The notes below the pieces were generated by a model. The model did no database searches. It saw only the letters and a program-made list of their open reading frames with translations, and was not told the DNA's origin. Both the position numbers and the translations under genes were made by a program. Of a stretch of DNA of 5,347 nt, positions 1 to 5,263 are shown piece by piece. The number at the start of each line of letters is the position of its first letter. The first letter of the stretch is position 1. Location of the stretch: positions 1 through 5,347 of the forward strand of contig CABSNA010000099.1 of NCBI GenBank assembly GCA_902478865.1, read 5' to 3'. The DNA is from an uncultured Collinsella sp. Its GTDB lineage: Bacteria; Actinomycetota; Coriobacteriia; Coriobacteriales; Coriobacteriaceae.

Positions 1-949
1 CAAGGAATGTCGTGTAGAGACCCAGATGGAGCCTGTCGCTGTTTTCGATTTCCACCGGGGGATAGACTTTGCCGGGCTCGCGTTGGTCGCGCGGCGGCTC
101 GATTACGATATCGCCGTCGCCCGCGCCCGATTCGAGCACTGTGCCGTTGGTCGACCCAAGGCCCTGGGCGTACCAGTGTCCGCCTTCGAGCCAAATGCGG
201 AGATGCTCGCGCGATGCGTCGGCGCCCACATCGGTGATGCTGGGCGAGGTTTTGGGCAAGGACCCAATTACCGTGCCGCGCGGATCGCGTGTGAGGGGAT
301 GGATTTGCATGTCGGCGCAGTTGTCGGCATGGGTTCTGAGCAGACCGAGGTTGGGGGCGACAGTGCGCGGCTGCTCCAGGCTGCTCATAAAGCCACGTCC
401 GACGGTAGTTTCGGTGGTGCCAAAGTGCCCGCCTGTCTTGCTGTCGCAAAAGCGCTCGACGGTGGCCACGCCTTGGATGGGGTCAGCGAGCGCCCCCGTT
501 GCCACAAAGAGCATAAGGTAAAGCGTACTCTTCTCGCGCACGGCATTGCCGTCAAAGTTGTCGATGCGATTGAGGGCATTTGCATATAGGCGGCTGTCCA
601 ACTTGTAGCTGGCGAGAGCCGACATCATTTCGTTGGCGGCCGGGCCGCGATAGTGCTCGGCGATTGCCTGATAGGCGGACTCGCCGCCGCCGAGCTTGCT
701 GCAGATTGCCGCGGAAAGATTGAGCGTGGTGACGGCAAAGTCGCTGTAGATGGCGGGCGCGCACTGGTCAGGCTCGCGATGGACGATGTAACGGGTGAGA
801 TACGAGCGGTTGGAAGAGCATTTCTCGAGCAGGGTACTGCCGAGATAAGAGTTTCCATTGATGAGCATTCGGGCGATCTCGAGATGTCTAAGACCGCCGA
901 ACGAGCGAATATCGTTATAGAGGACCGAGCAAGGTGTCTCTGCTGCCAC
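1..949 (-). CDS. FHA domain-containing protein, N-terminal 316 codons (3' end outside window)
   Basis: Read on the minus strand, an uninterrupted frame runs from a GTG at 949-947 to the window edge with no stop. Residues about 217-316 form a forkhead-associated domain: I228-G229 at the first strand, S246-R247-x-H249 (the phosphopeptide-contacting SRxH), W259, then G265-S266-T267-N268-G269-T270, and a closing strand with a DRLHLG segment near 305-310. FHA domains bind phosphothreonine peptides, so the protein is probably an adaptor in Ser/Thr kinase signalling; no kinase is visible in the window. Residues 1-210 match no family I recognise. They look soluble and mixed alpha/beta, with no signal peptide or obvious membrane span (145-155 is only briefly hydrophobic). 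A Thr-rich stretch with ETTV (180-183) lies just before the FHA domain. The GTG start is chosen for its ideal ribosome binding site. The gene is divergent from the helicase. The FHA call is firm; the role of the N-terminus is unknown. Confidence 0.88.
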   Translation of the reverse strand, partial: MAAETPCSVLYNDIRSFGGLRHLEIARMLINGNSYLGSTLLEKCSSNRSYLTRYIVHREPDQCAPAIYSDFAVTTLNLSAAICSKLGGGESAYQAIAEHYRGPAANEMMSALASYKLDSRLYANALNRIDNFDGNAVREKSTLYLMLFVATGALADPIQGVATVERFCDSKTGGHFGTTETTVGRGFMSSLEQPRTVAPNLGLLRTHADNCADMQIHPLTRDPRGTVIGSLPKTSPSITDVGADASREHLRIWLEGGHWYAQGLGSTNGTVLESGAGDGDIVIEPPRDQREPGKVYPPVEIENSDRLHLGLYTTFL

Positions 950-953
950 GGAT

Positions 954-962
954 ACCTCCTTT
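954..962 (-). promoter_or_regulatory. Ribosome binding site of the FHA gene
   Basis: On the minus strand AAAGGAGGT lies five bases (counted from AGGAGG) ahead of the GTG at 949. It is an almost perfect complement of the 16S anti-Shine-Dalgarno and decides for the GTG over internal ATG codons such as residue 28. Confidence 0.85.
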
Positions 963-1061
963 GATTGCTTCCTAGCCAATAAGGCGATAGGAATTAATGG
1001 CCCCCGGTGGGCGACGTATTAAATGAAATGGCTGCGCAATATGTAGCGTAACCAAAGCAAC

Positions 1062-1067
1062 ATTATA
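1062..1067 (-). promoter_or_regulatory. Candidate -10 box for the FHA gene
   Basis: The minus strand carries an exact TATAAT about 112 bases before the GTG start, implying a leader of roughly 105 bases. No convincing TTGACA is present 16-18 bases upstream (nearest is CTGCAA or CCTGCA), so the promoter may be weak or need an activator. ACATGT and TTCGAA palindromes overlap the spacer (about 1072-1082). Confidence 0.45.
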
Positions 1068-1133
1068 GGCCACATGTTCGAAATTGCAGGAAGACCGAGA
1101 GATTTGGTTTGGACTGGACGGAAATCCCCCTCT

Positions 1134-1190
1134 GTCTTGATCTATAACAATAAGGAGCGATTTTACTCGGTAACTGTTACAGATTGAGAC
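1134..1190. repeat. Imperfect palindromic unit, copy 1 of 2 (57 bp)
   Basis: The left arm GTCTTGATCTATAACA (1134-1149) and right arm TGTTACAGATTGAGAC (1175-1190) are inverted copies separated by 25 bases. The left arm is the most diverged of the four arms in this region, matching the one at 1215 in 14 of 16 bases. It could be a REP/BIME-like dispersed element or a pair of operator half-sites; the sequence alone does not decide. Confidence 0.75.
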
Positions 1191-1214
1191 GTTTGTGAAC
1201 CGTGTCGACCGTTT

Positions 1215-1271
1215 GTCTCGATCTGTAACACGTAGAGGAAGATTTGCCCTGTAGATGTTACAGATTGAGAC
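1215..1271. repeat. Imperfect palindromic unit, copy 2 of 2 (57 bp, extendable to 75 bp)
   Basis: The left arm GTCTCGATCTGTAACA (1215-1230) and right arm TGTTACAGATTGAGAC (1256-1271) pair with one mismatch (G-U in RNA). Symmetry continues inward (8 of 11 bases, to about 1238 and 1249) and outward: 1206-1214 against 1272-1280 matches in 7 of 9. As RNA this would be one long hairpin. No T-run follows on either strand, so it is not a typical intrinsic terminator. It lies 24 bases after copy 1, giving an 81-bp unit period. Confidence 0.8.
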
Positions 1272-1348
1272 AATCGGCCGGGCCCACCTCGAGCCCGCCC
1301 CGTTCGCTTCGTCATCTGTGGTTTACGTGGGGGCATGCGATGCACGGG

Positions 1349-1354
1349 TATACT
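1349..1354 (+). promoter_or_regulatory. Candidate -10 box for the helicase
   Basis: TATACT lies about 200 bases upstream of the helicase ATG. A TTTACG at 1322-1327 is the closest -35-like hexamer, but its 21-base spacing is poor. A second AT-rich spot at about 1469-1482 could hold an alternative promoter. Confidence 0.3.
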
Positions 1355-1360
1355 AACCAG

Positions 1361-1553
1361 CGGCGAATCTGCTCCATCGCTTAGAGCTGCTGCGTCTGGA
1401 CGGCGCGTGATAGGGCTGCCAAAGCGATCGCCAGCGTGCTGAGCAACGTCCTCTCTGTGCGCACCCGTTTTTGTATGTATTAGCGCACTACCAAGCACGC
1501 CCGCGCGGCCGCATGCCGTGCCCATTGCGCGTGCAGATAAGGAACAACAACAT
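1361..1553 (+). other. Probable long 5' leader of the helicase mRNA
   Basis: No gene is supported here. If transcription starts just after the TATACT at 1349, the helicase has a leader of about 190 bases. It holds GTGCGC at 1457-1462 and GCGCAC at 1483-1488, able to pair around a 20-base loop that includes TTTTT (1468-1472), plus a GCGATCGC palindrome near 1425-1432. Cold-shock DEAD-box helicase genes often have long structured leaders; that this one regulates anything is inference. Confidence 0.3.
1539..1543 (+). promoter_or_regulatory. Ribosome binding site deciding the helicase start
   Basis: AAGGA sits 10 bases before the ATG at 1554. An in-frame GTG at 1518 would add 12 residues but has no purine-rich sequence upstream and would place this site inside the coding region, so the ATG is preferred. 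Confidence 0.6.
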
Positions 1554-3803
1554 ATGCGTAATTCTGTATCCGACGTCACCGACGCCGAGATCCTGGACGA
1601 GACCCGCGAGGCCATGACCCAGGCTGCCTTCGATGCCGCCGATGAGGCCAATGCTGCCCAGGCCGTCGAGTCCGCTACCGAGAACCTGCCCGCCTTTGAC
1701 GAGCTGGGACTTTCGGACGAGATACTTCGTGCTATCGAGAACCTGGGCTACACGGCGCCGACGCCCGTGCAGGCCGGCTCGATCCCCGTGGTGCTCGAAG
1801 GCCGCGACCTGCTTGCCGCCGCTCAGACCGGCACCGGCAAGACGGCCGCCTTTTTGCTGCCGACCATGAACAATCTGGAGCACATCGCTCCTCCCAAACC
1901 CGTGCGCGAGCGCAGCGGCCGCAACCGTCGTCGCGGTGCTAAAAAGCCCGAGGGCAACGGCCGCGGCCCCGTGATGCTCGTCATCACCCCTACGCGCGAG
2001 CTTGCCCAGCAGATCGACGAGGTCGCGAGCAAAATCGCCGACGTCACCGGCCATGTTGCCGTGACCGTCGTGGGCGGCGTGAGCTACAAGCCCCAGACCG
2101 CGGCGCTCAAGTACGGCTGCGACATCCTGGTCGCCACGCCGGGCCGTCTGGTCGATCTGATCGAGCAGGGCGCCTGCCACCTGGACGAGGTCAAGGTGCT
2201 GGTGCTCGACGAGGCCGATCGCATGCTCGACATGGGCTTTTTGCCCGCCGTCCGCCGCATTGTGCGCGAGACGCCGGCCGAGCGCCAGACGCTGCTGTTC
2301 TCGGCCACACTTGACGAGGAGGCTGTGGGCGAGATCACCGACCTGGTGAGCGACCCGGCTCGCGTGGAGATCGCACCGGCCACGTCGACCGCCGACACCG
2401 TCGACCAGTTTGTGTTCCCGGTGTCCATCGAGGCCAAGAACAACCTGCTGCCCGAGTTCCTCAAAAAGGAGGGCCCGGAGCGCACTATCGTCTTTATGCG
2501 CACCAAGCACCGCGCCGACAGCTGCTGCCGTCGTCTGGAGCGCAAAGGCATCAAGGCCGCTGCGATTCACGGTAACCGCAGCCAGGCCCAGCGCGAGCGT
2601 GCCCTTTCGGCCTTCCGCGACGGTACCGTCGACGTGTTGGTGGCAACCGACGTGCTCGCCCGCGGCATCGACATTAGCGATGTGCGCTACGTCGTGAACT
2701 TTGACGTGCCGGCCGAGCCGACCGACTACATCCACCGCATTGGCCGCACGGGCCGCGCCGGCGAGCTGGGCTGGGCCATCACGTTTGTGACCGAGCAGGA
2801 CGTCGATGAGTTCTACGAGATTGAGAAGCTCATGGACAAGACCGCCGACATCTACGAGGCCGGCGACCTGCACGTGGGTCCCAATCCGCCTGCGGTTGAT
2901 CCCGAGCGCGACCCTGCGGCCTTTAAGGTGAAGAAGAAGACCAAGCGCGGCAAGTCCAAGAGCAAGAAGAAGCTTGAGCAGGCACGTCGCGACGGCAAGC
3001 GCAACGGCGACGATTACGGTGATGTGGCCGGTCGTTCCAACCGCGGTCGCGATGAGCGTCGCGGCGACGGCGAGCGTCCGAGCCGTCCCAAGCGCGGCGG
3101 CAAGACCCGCGTGCGCGAGGGCGTTCAGGCTCGCGTAGACGAGGCTGTTGAGAGCGTGGCCCGCGAGGTAGCTGCCGAGGAGCGCGGCGGTGCTGGTGCC
3201 GCTGAGCAGCCTGCGCGCGGTAACCGTGCCGAGCGTCGTGCCAAGCAGTTCCAGGGCGAGGCACATCGCCGCCGTCGCGAGGATGAGGATCGCGGTGGCC
3301 GTCGTCGTGTCGAGCGCGAGGACGAGGGCCGCGGTTCGCGCGGTGGCAAGCGCGGTGCGGGCGACCGCCGTCGTTCCGGTCGTGATGACGAGCGCGGTGG
3401 CCGTGATGAGCGTCGCGGCGGCGAGGGTCGCGGTGAGCGAGGTTCCCGTGGCGGTGAGTCCCGTGGCGGCAAGCGCTTTGAAGAGCGCGGTAGCCGCGGC
3501 GGCGCGCGTCGCGAGGGTGCTCGCGGCAATGGCGGCCGCGGCGGCGCTGGTCGTTCGAATGAGTCGCGCGATCGTCGCGACCCGCGTGCCAGCCGCGATC
3601 GTCGCGATGACTGGCGCAACTACGACGACACCCGCGAGGAGCGCCGTGGCGGCTATCGCGGCGGGCGTGGCGGCAACCAAGCCGGTTCCCGTGGCGGCCG
3701 CGCCGGCGGTCGCGATAACCGTGGCAGCTATGGCAATAGTCGTGGTGGCAAGCGCGGTAGCAGCTCCCGCCGCCCCGGTGACGGCGGCGGCAAGCGCAAG
3801 TAA
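1554..3803 (+). CDS. DEAD-box ATP-dependent RNA helicase with long RGG-rich tail
   Basis: This 749-residue protein unwinds or remodels RNA at the expense of ATP, probably in ribosome assembly, mRNA turnover or cold adaptation. All superfamily 2 DEAD-box motifs are present: Q-motif F48 to Q73; motif I AQTGTGKT 90-97; Ia PTREL 146-150; Ib TPGR 195-198; II DEAD 219-222; III SAT 250-252; IV around IVFMRT 312-317; V ATDVLARGIDI 364-374; VI HRIGRTGRAG 394-403. A short basic, Gly-rich insert (about 115-139) separates motifs I and Ia. From about 450 the protein becomes a Lys block (about 458-473) and then an Arg/Gly/Asp/Glu tail with 15 RGG tripeptides between 514 and 732. No DbpA-type RNA-binding domain is visible, so it resembles CshA/RhlE-type enzymes with an added disordered tail more than classical DeaD. 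It is longer than E. coli RhlE or DeaD because of the tail. Single gene, closed by a terminator. Confidence 0.95.
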   Translation: MRNSVSDVTDAEILDETREAMTQAAFDAADEANAAQAVESATENLPAFDELGLSDEILRAIENLGYTAPTPVQAGSIPVVLEGRDLLAAAQTGTGKTAAFLLPTMNNLEHIAPPKPVRERSGRNRRRGAKKPEGNGRGPVMLVITPTRELAQQIDEVASKIADVTGHVAVTVVGGVSYKPQTAALKYGCDILVATPGRLVDLIEQGACHLDEVKVLVLDEADRMLDMGFLPAVRRIVRETPAERQTLLFSATLDEEAVGEITDLVSDPARVEIAPATSTADTVDQFVFPVSIEAKNNLLPEFLKKEGPERTIVFMRTKHRADSCCRRLERKGIKAAAIHGNRSQAQRERALSAFRDGTVDVLVATDVLARGIDISDVRYVVNFDVPAEPTDYIHRIGRTGRAGELGWAITFVTEQDVDEFYEIEKLMDKTADIYEAGDLHVGPNPPAVDPERDPAAFKVKKKTKRGKSKSKKKLEQARRDGKRNGDDYGDVAGRSNRGRDERRGDGERPSRPKRGGKTRVREGVQARVDEAVESVAREVAAEERGGAGAAEQPARGNRAERRAKQFQGEAHRRRREDEDRGGRRRVEREDEGRGSRGGKRGAGDRRRSGRDDERGGRDERRGGEGRGERGSRGGESRGGKRFEERGSRGGARREGARGNGGRGGAGRSNESRDRRDPRASRDRRDDWRNYDDTREERRGGYRGGRGGNQAGSRGGRAGGRDNRGSYGNSRGGKRGSSSRRPGDGGGKRK

Positions 3804-3835
3804 CATACGCATCGCGCGCTAGCGTGAGACAAGCT

Positions 3836-3872
3836 AAGGGCCCGAGCAAACAACGCTCGGGCTCTTTTGTTT
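3836..3872 (+). terminator. Intrinsic terminator of the helicase gene
   Basis: A 12-bp stem (3836-3847 with 3855-3866, one G-U pair; core GCCCGAGC/GCTCGGGC) with a 7-base loop AAACAAC is followed by TCTTTTGTTT. It begins 32 bases after the TAA at 3801-3803 and shows that the helicase transcript ends before the EFR1 gene. Confidence 0.9.
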
Positions 3873-4327
3873 GCCGTGTCCATCGCTAATTCAAACGTGA
3901 TTTTCTCGGGAATGCATCTGGGGGATGCCGAGGACCTATTTTCCGCCATGCAGCAATGGGTCCTATGGGGTGCGCCGTGCATTTTTTGGAGTATTCTGCA
4001 GTTCGAGTTGTCTGCATATGATTCGATGTCGCCAACGGTGGCCTTCAGATACCCCCTATGAGCGTTTTGAGTTAGATTTCGCCGTTTTTCGAAGCAAAGG
4101 TACGTCATTCTCGCTATGTCGGAACCCTAAATGACGCAGCGCCCTACAGTTTTGCCCGCCCGCGGCGGTGCTGGCGCGGTCACGTTGCAGAATACTCCGT
4201 TTTTTGCACGGGCCAGGATGGGGTACCTCAGGAGAACTCGGCGGCATCCAGTAAATATATGCAATCTGTACCGGGAATTATGCAAACCGAAAAGGCGGGC
4301 AGTATGGGTTGGTGTATCGGGCCGCCT
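3873..4327. other. Intergenic region without a supported gene
   Basis: About 450 bases between the helicase terminator and the EFR1 promoter area. Short open frames exist on both strands (for example 3867-4061 plus and 3728-4108 minus) but none has a ribosome binding site, a recognisable domain or coding-like composition, and two run through the helicase terminator. The base composition is more AT-rich and lacks the strong G/C third-position bias of the flanking genes. The stretch 3880-4210 carries a wide inverted repeat (listed separately) and could be a decayed or non-autonomous dispersed element. Confidence 0.5.
3976..4210. repeat. Widely spaced inverted repeat (25-nt arms, 185-bp interior)
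   Basis: The left arm at 3976-4000 reads CGTGC, then ATTTTTT, then GGAGTATTCTGCA. The right arm at 4186-4210 reads TGCAGAATACTCC, then GTTTTTT, then GCACG. The 13-base and 5-base blocks are exact reverse complements, at the same 7-base distance in both arms. The T-runs point the same way on the plus strand, so the central block does not pair. Exact 13+5 pairing at conserved spacing is well beyond chance. The arms may be ends of a small non-autonomous element or two oppositely oriented copies of a motif. Confidence 0.65.
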
Positions 4328-4360
4328 GGCGCACCAAAACGGGGAGCTCCCCAATGCGCC
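4328..4360. promoter_or_regulatory. Nested palindrome upstream of the EFR1 gene, candidate operator
   Basis: GGGGAGCTCCCC (4341-4352) is a perfect 12-bp palindrome. It is enclosed by GGCGCA (4328-4333) and TGCGCC (4355-4360), which are reverse complements. A second possible pairing, TTGGTG 4309-4314 with CACCAA 4332-4337, would compete with the outer arms. The structure ends one base before the TATACT box and covers the place of the -35 element, as expected for a regulator binding site. The regulator is unknown. Confidence 0.4.
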
Positions 4361-4361
4361 G

Positions 4362-4367
4362 TATACT
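4362..4367 (+). promoter_or_regulatory. Candidate -10 box for the EFR1 gene
   Basis: TATACT lies 57 bases before the ATG. No -35 hexamer is recognisable at 17 bases (ACGGGG), which would fit an activator-dependent or regulated promoter. The hexamer is the same as that proposed for the helicase. Confidence 0.4.
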
Positions 4368-4411
4368 CTGTCTGAATGTGAAAACGGCTTGACGCGTTGC
4401 CAGGCGTAGGG

Positions 4412-4416
4412 GGAGG
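4412..4416 (+). promoter_or_regulatory. Ribosome binding site of the EFR1 gene
   Basis: GGAGG within AGGGGGAGGG lies 8 bases before the ATG at 4425 and supports that start. Confidence 0.75.
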
Positions 4417-4424
4417 GTGCCTCG

Positions 4425-5186
4425 ATGAGCGTATTCGAAATTGTGTTTAGTCCGACGGGTGGAACGCGGAAGGTGTCTGGCCTTGTGGCCGGGGCACTGG
4501 ACAAGAATACCGTTACTGTCGATCTGACCGATAGCGGGTTGGATTTCCACGAGGTCTCGATGACGAAGGACGACGTGGCTGTTATCTCCGTGCCAGCGTA
4601 TGCCGGCAGAGTCCCTGCCGTGGCGGTCGACCGACTGAACATGGTTCACGGCAACGGAGCGCGGGCCGTTCTGGTGTGCGTCTACGGAAACCGCGCGTTT
4701 GAGGACACGCTCGTAGAGCTGGAGGACGTTGCGAAGCGCGCCGGATTTAGGGTGGTTGCAGCGGTTTCTGCTATTGCCGAGCATTCCGTTGCGCGACAGT
4801 TTGCTGCCGGTCGTCCGGATGCGCAGGATGCGGCGCAGCTCGCAGAGTTTGCGCAGCAAATTCAGCAAAAGCTGTTGGCTGAGGATACATCCGAGCCTTC
4901 TATTCCCGGCAATCGTCCTTATAAACAAGCCAGAGGTCACCGCATGGCACCTGAGGCAACAGAGGATTGCGTCTCCTGCGGTGCATGCGCCGCGGCGTGC
5001 CCCGTTTGTGCTATCGACAAGGGTGACCCCAAACGAGCAGCTGGCGAGGCGTGCATCTCCTGCATGCGCTGCATTGCCGTATGCCCGCGAGGCGCTCGTA
5101 AGCTTGATCCCAACAAGCTATCCGCTGTTTCCCAGATGCTGAGCAAGGTTTGCGTCGTGCGGAAGGAATGCGAGCTCTTTGTCTAG
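4425..5186 (+). CDS. EFR1 family ferredoxin (flavodoxin-like domain fused to 2x[4Fe-4S])
   Basis: A cytoplasmic redox protein of 253 residues. The N-terminal half is flavodoxin-like: strand FEIVFSP, then an FMN phosphate-loop type sequence S9-P-T-G-G-T14, a VISVPAYAGRVP segment (53-64), and VYGNRAFEDTLVEL (86-99), which is typical of this family. The C-terminal part holds two bacterial-type [4Fe-4S] motifs: C182-x2-C185-x2-C188-x3-C192-P and C210-x2-C213-x2-C216-x3-C220-P. Extra cysteines lie at 195, 243 and 249. Length and order match the EFR1 type, common in anaerobes. The likely role is electron transfer between FMN and the iron-sulphur clusters, but partners and substrate are not known and no redox enzyme is adjacent. 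A flanking helicase ending in a terminator and no downstream gene suggest it is transcribed alone. Stop codon TAG. Confidence 0.93.
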   Translation: MSVFEIVFSPTGGTRKVSGLVAGALDKNTVTVDLTDSGLDFHEVSMTKDDVAVISVPAYAGRVPAVAVDRLNMVHGNGARAVLVCVYGNRAFEDTLVELEDVAKRAGFRVVAAVSAIAEHSVARQFAAGRPDAQDAAQLAEFAQQIQQKLLAEDTSEPSIPGNRPYKQARGHRMAPEATEDCVSCGACAAACPVCAIDKGDPKRAAGEACISCMRCIAVCPRGARKLDPNKLSAVSQMLSKVCVVRKECELFV

Positions 5187-5198
5187 CGCATACGAAAT

Positions 5199-5263
5199 TG
5201 GTGCAATGGGGCCAGGTTAATCTGAACCAACCTGGTGCAAACAAACCTGTCCCCAATGCACCA
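5199..5263. repeat. REP-like 65-bp imperfect palindrome after the EFR1 gene
   Basis: The left arm 5199-5218 (TGGTGCAATGGGGCCAGGTT) and right arm 5244-5263 are reverse complements in 18 of 20 bases. Inside, CCAGGTT (5212-5218) can pair instead with AACCTGG (5229-5235), and TGGTGCA recurs at 5233-5239. It starts 12 bases after the stop and has no T-run, so it is not a standard terminator, although it could stabilise the 3' end. The overall look is that of a REP-type extragenic repeat; genome copy number cannot be seen here. Confidence 0.75.

Noticed and set aside
26..589. A 187-codon plus-strand frame starting near the left edge
   Set aside because: It is opposite the FHA gene, whose minus-strand reading has SRxH and GSTNGT motifs and an ideal ribosome binding site; the plus frame has neither motif nor start signal.
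653..964. A 103-codon plus-strand frame
   Set aside because: Antisense to the N-terminal part of the FHA gene and ends within its ribosome binding site; no supporting signal.
1457..1472. GTGCGCAC followed by TTTTT as a terminator/attenuator in the helicase leader
   Set aside because: The palindrome has no loop of its own and the T-run is separated by CCG, so evidence for termination is too weak; kept only as possible leader structure.
1518..1553. GTG at 1518 as helicase start
   Set aside because: No Shine-Dalgarno upstream; the AAGGA at 1539 serves the ATG at 1554.
1488..3812. A 774-codon open frame on the minus strand opposite the helicase
   Set aside because: It lies almost wholly antisense to a gene with every DEAD-box motif. 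Its Ala/Thr/Leu/His-rich sequence is what complementary strands of Arg/Gly-rich, GC-biased codons produce, and it has no domain or ribosome binding site.
3190..3822. A 210-codon plus-strand Ala/Val-rich frame inside the helicase tail
   Set aside because: A frame-shifted shadow of the repetitive Arg/Gly codons; composition alone explains it.
3728..4108. A 126-codon minus-strand frame
   Set aside because: It runs through the helicase terminator into the antisense of the RGG tail and has no ribosome binding site or domain.
4220..4424. A riboswitch upstream of the EFR1 gene
   Set aside because: I looked for conserved cores of the FMN, TPP, cobalamin, fluoride, SAM and molybdenum-cofactor types and saw none; the pairing present is better described as a DNA palindrome near a promoter.
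5199..5263. Palindrome as the EFR1 intrinsic terminator
   Set aside because: No run of T follows the right arm on either strand, and the loop is large; it looks like a REP-type repeat.
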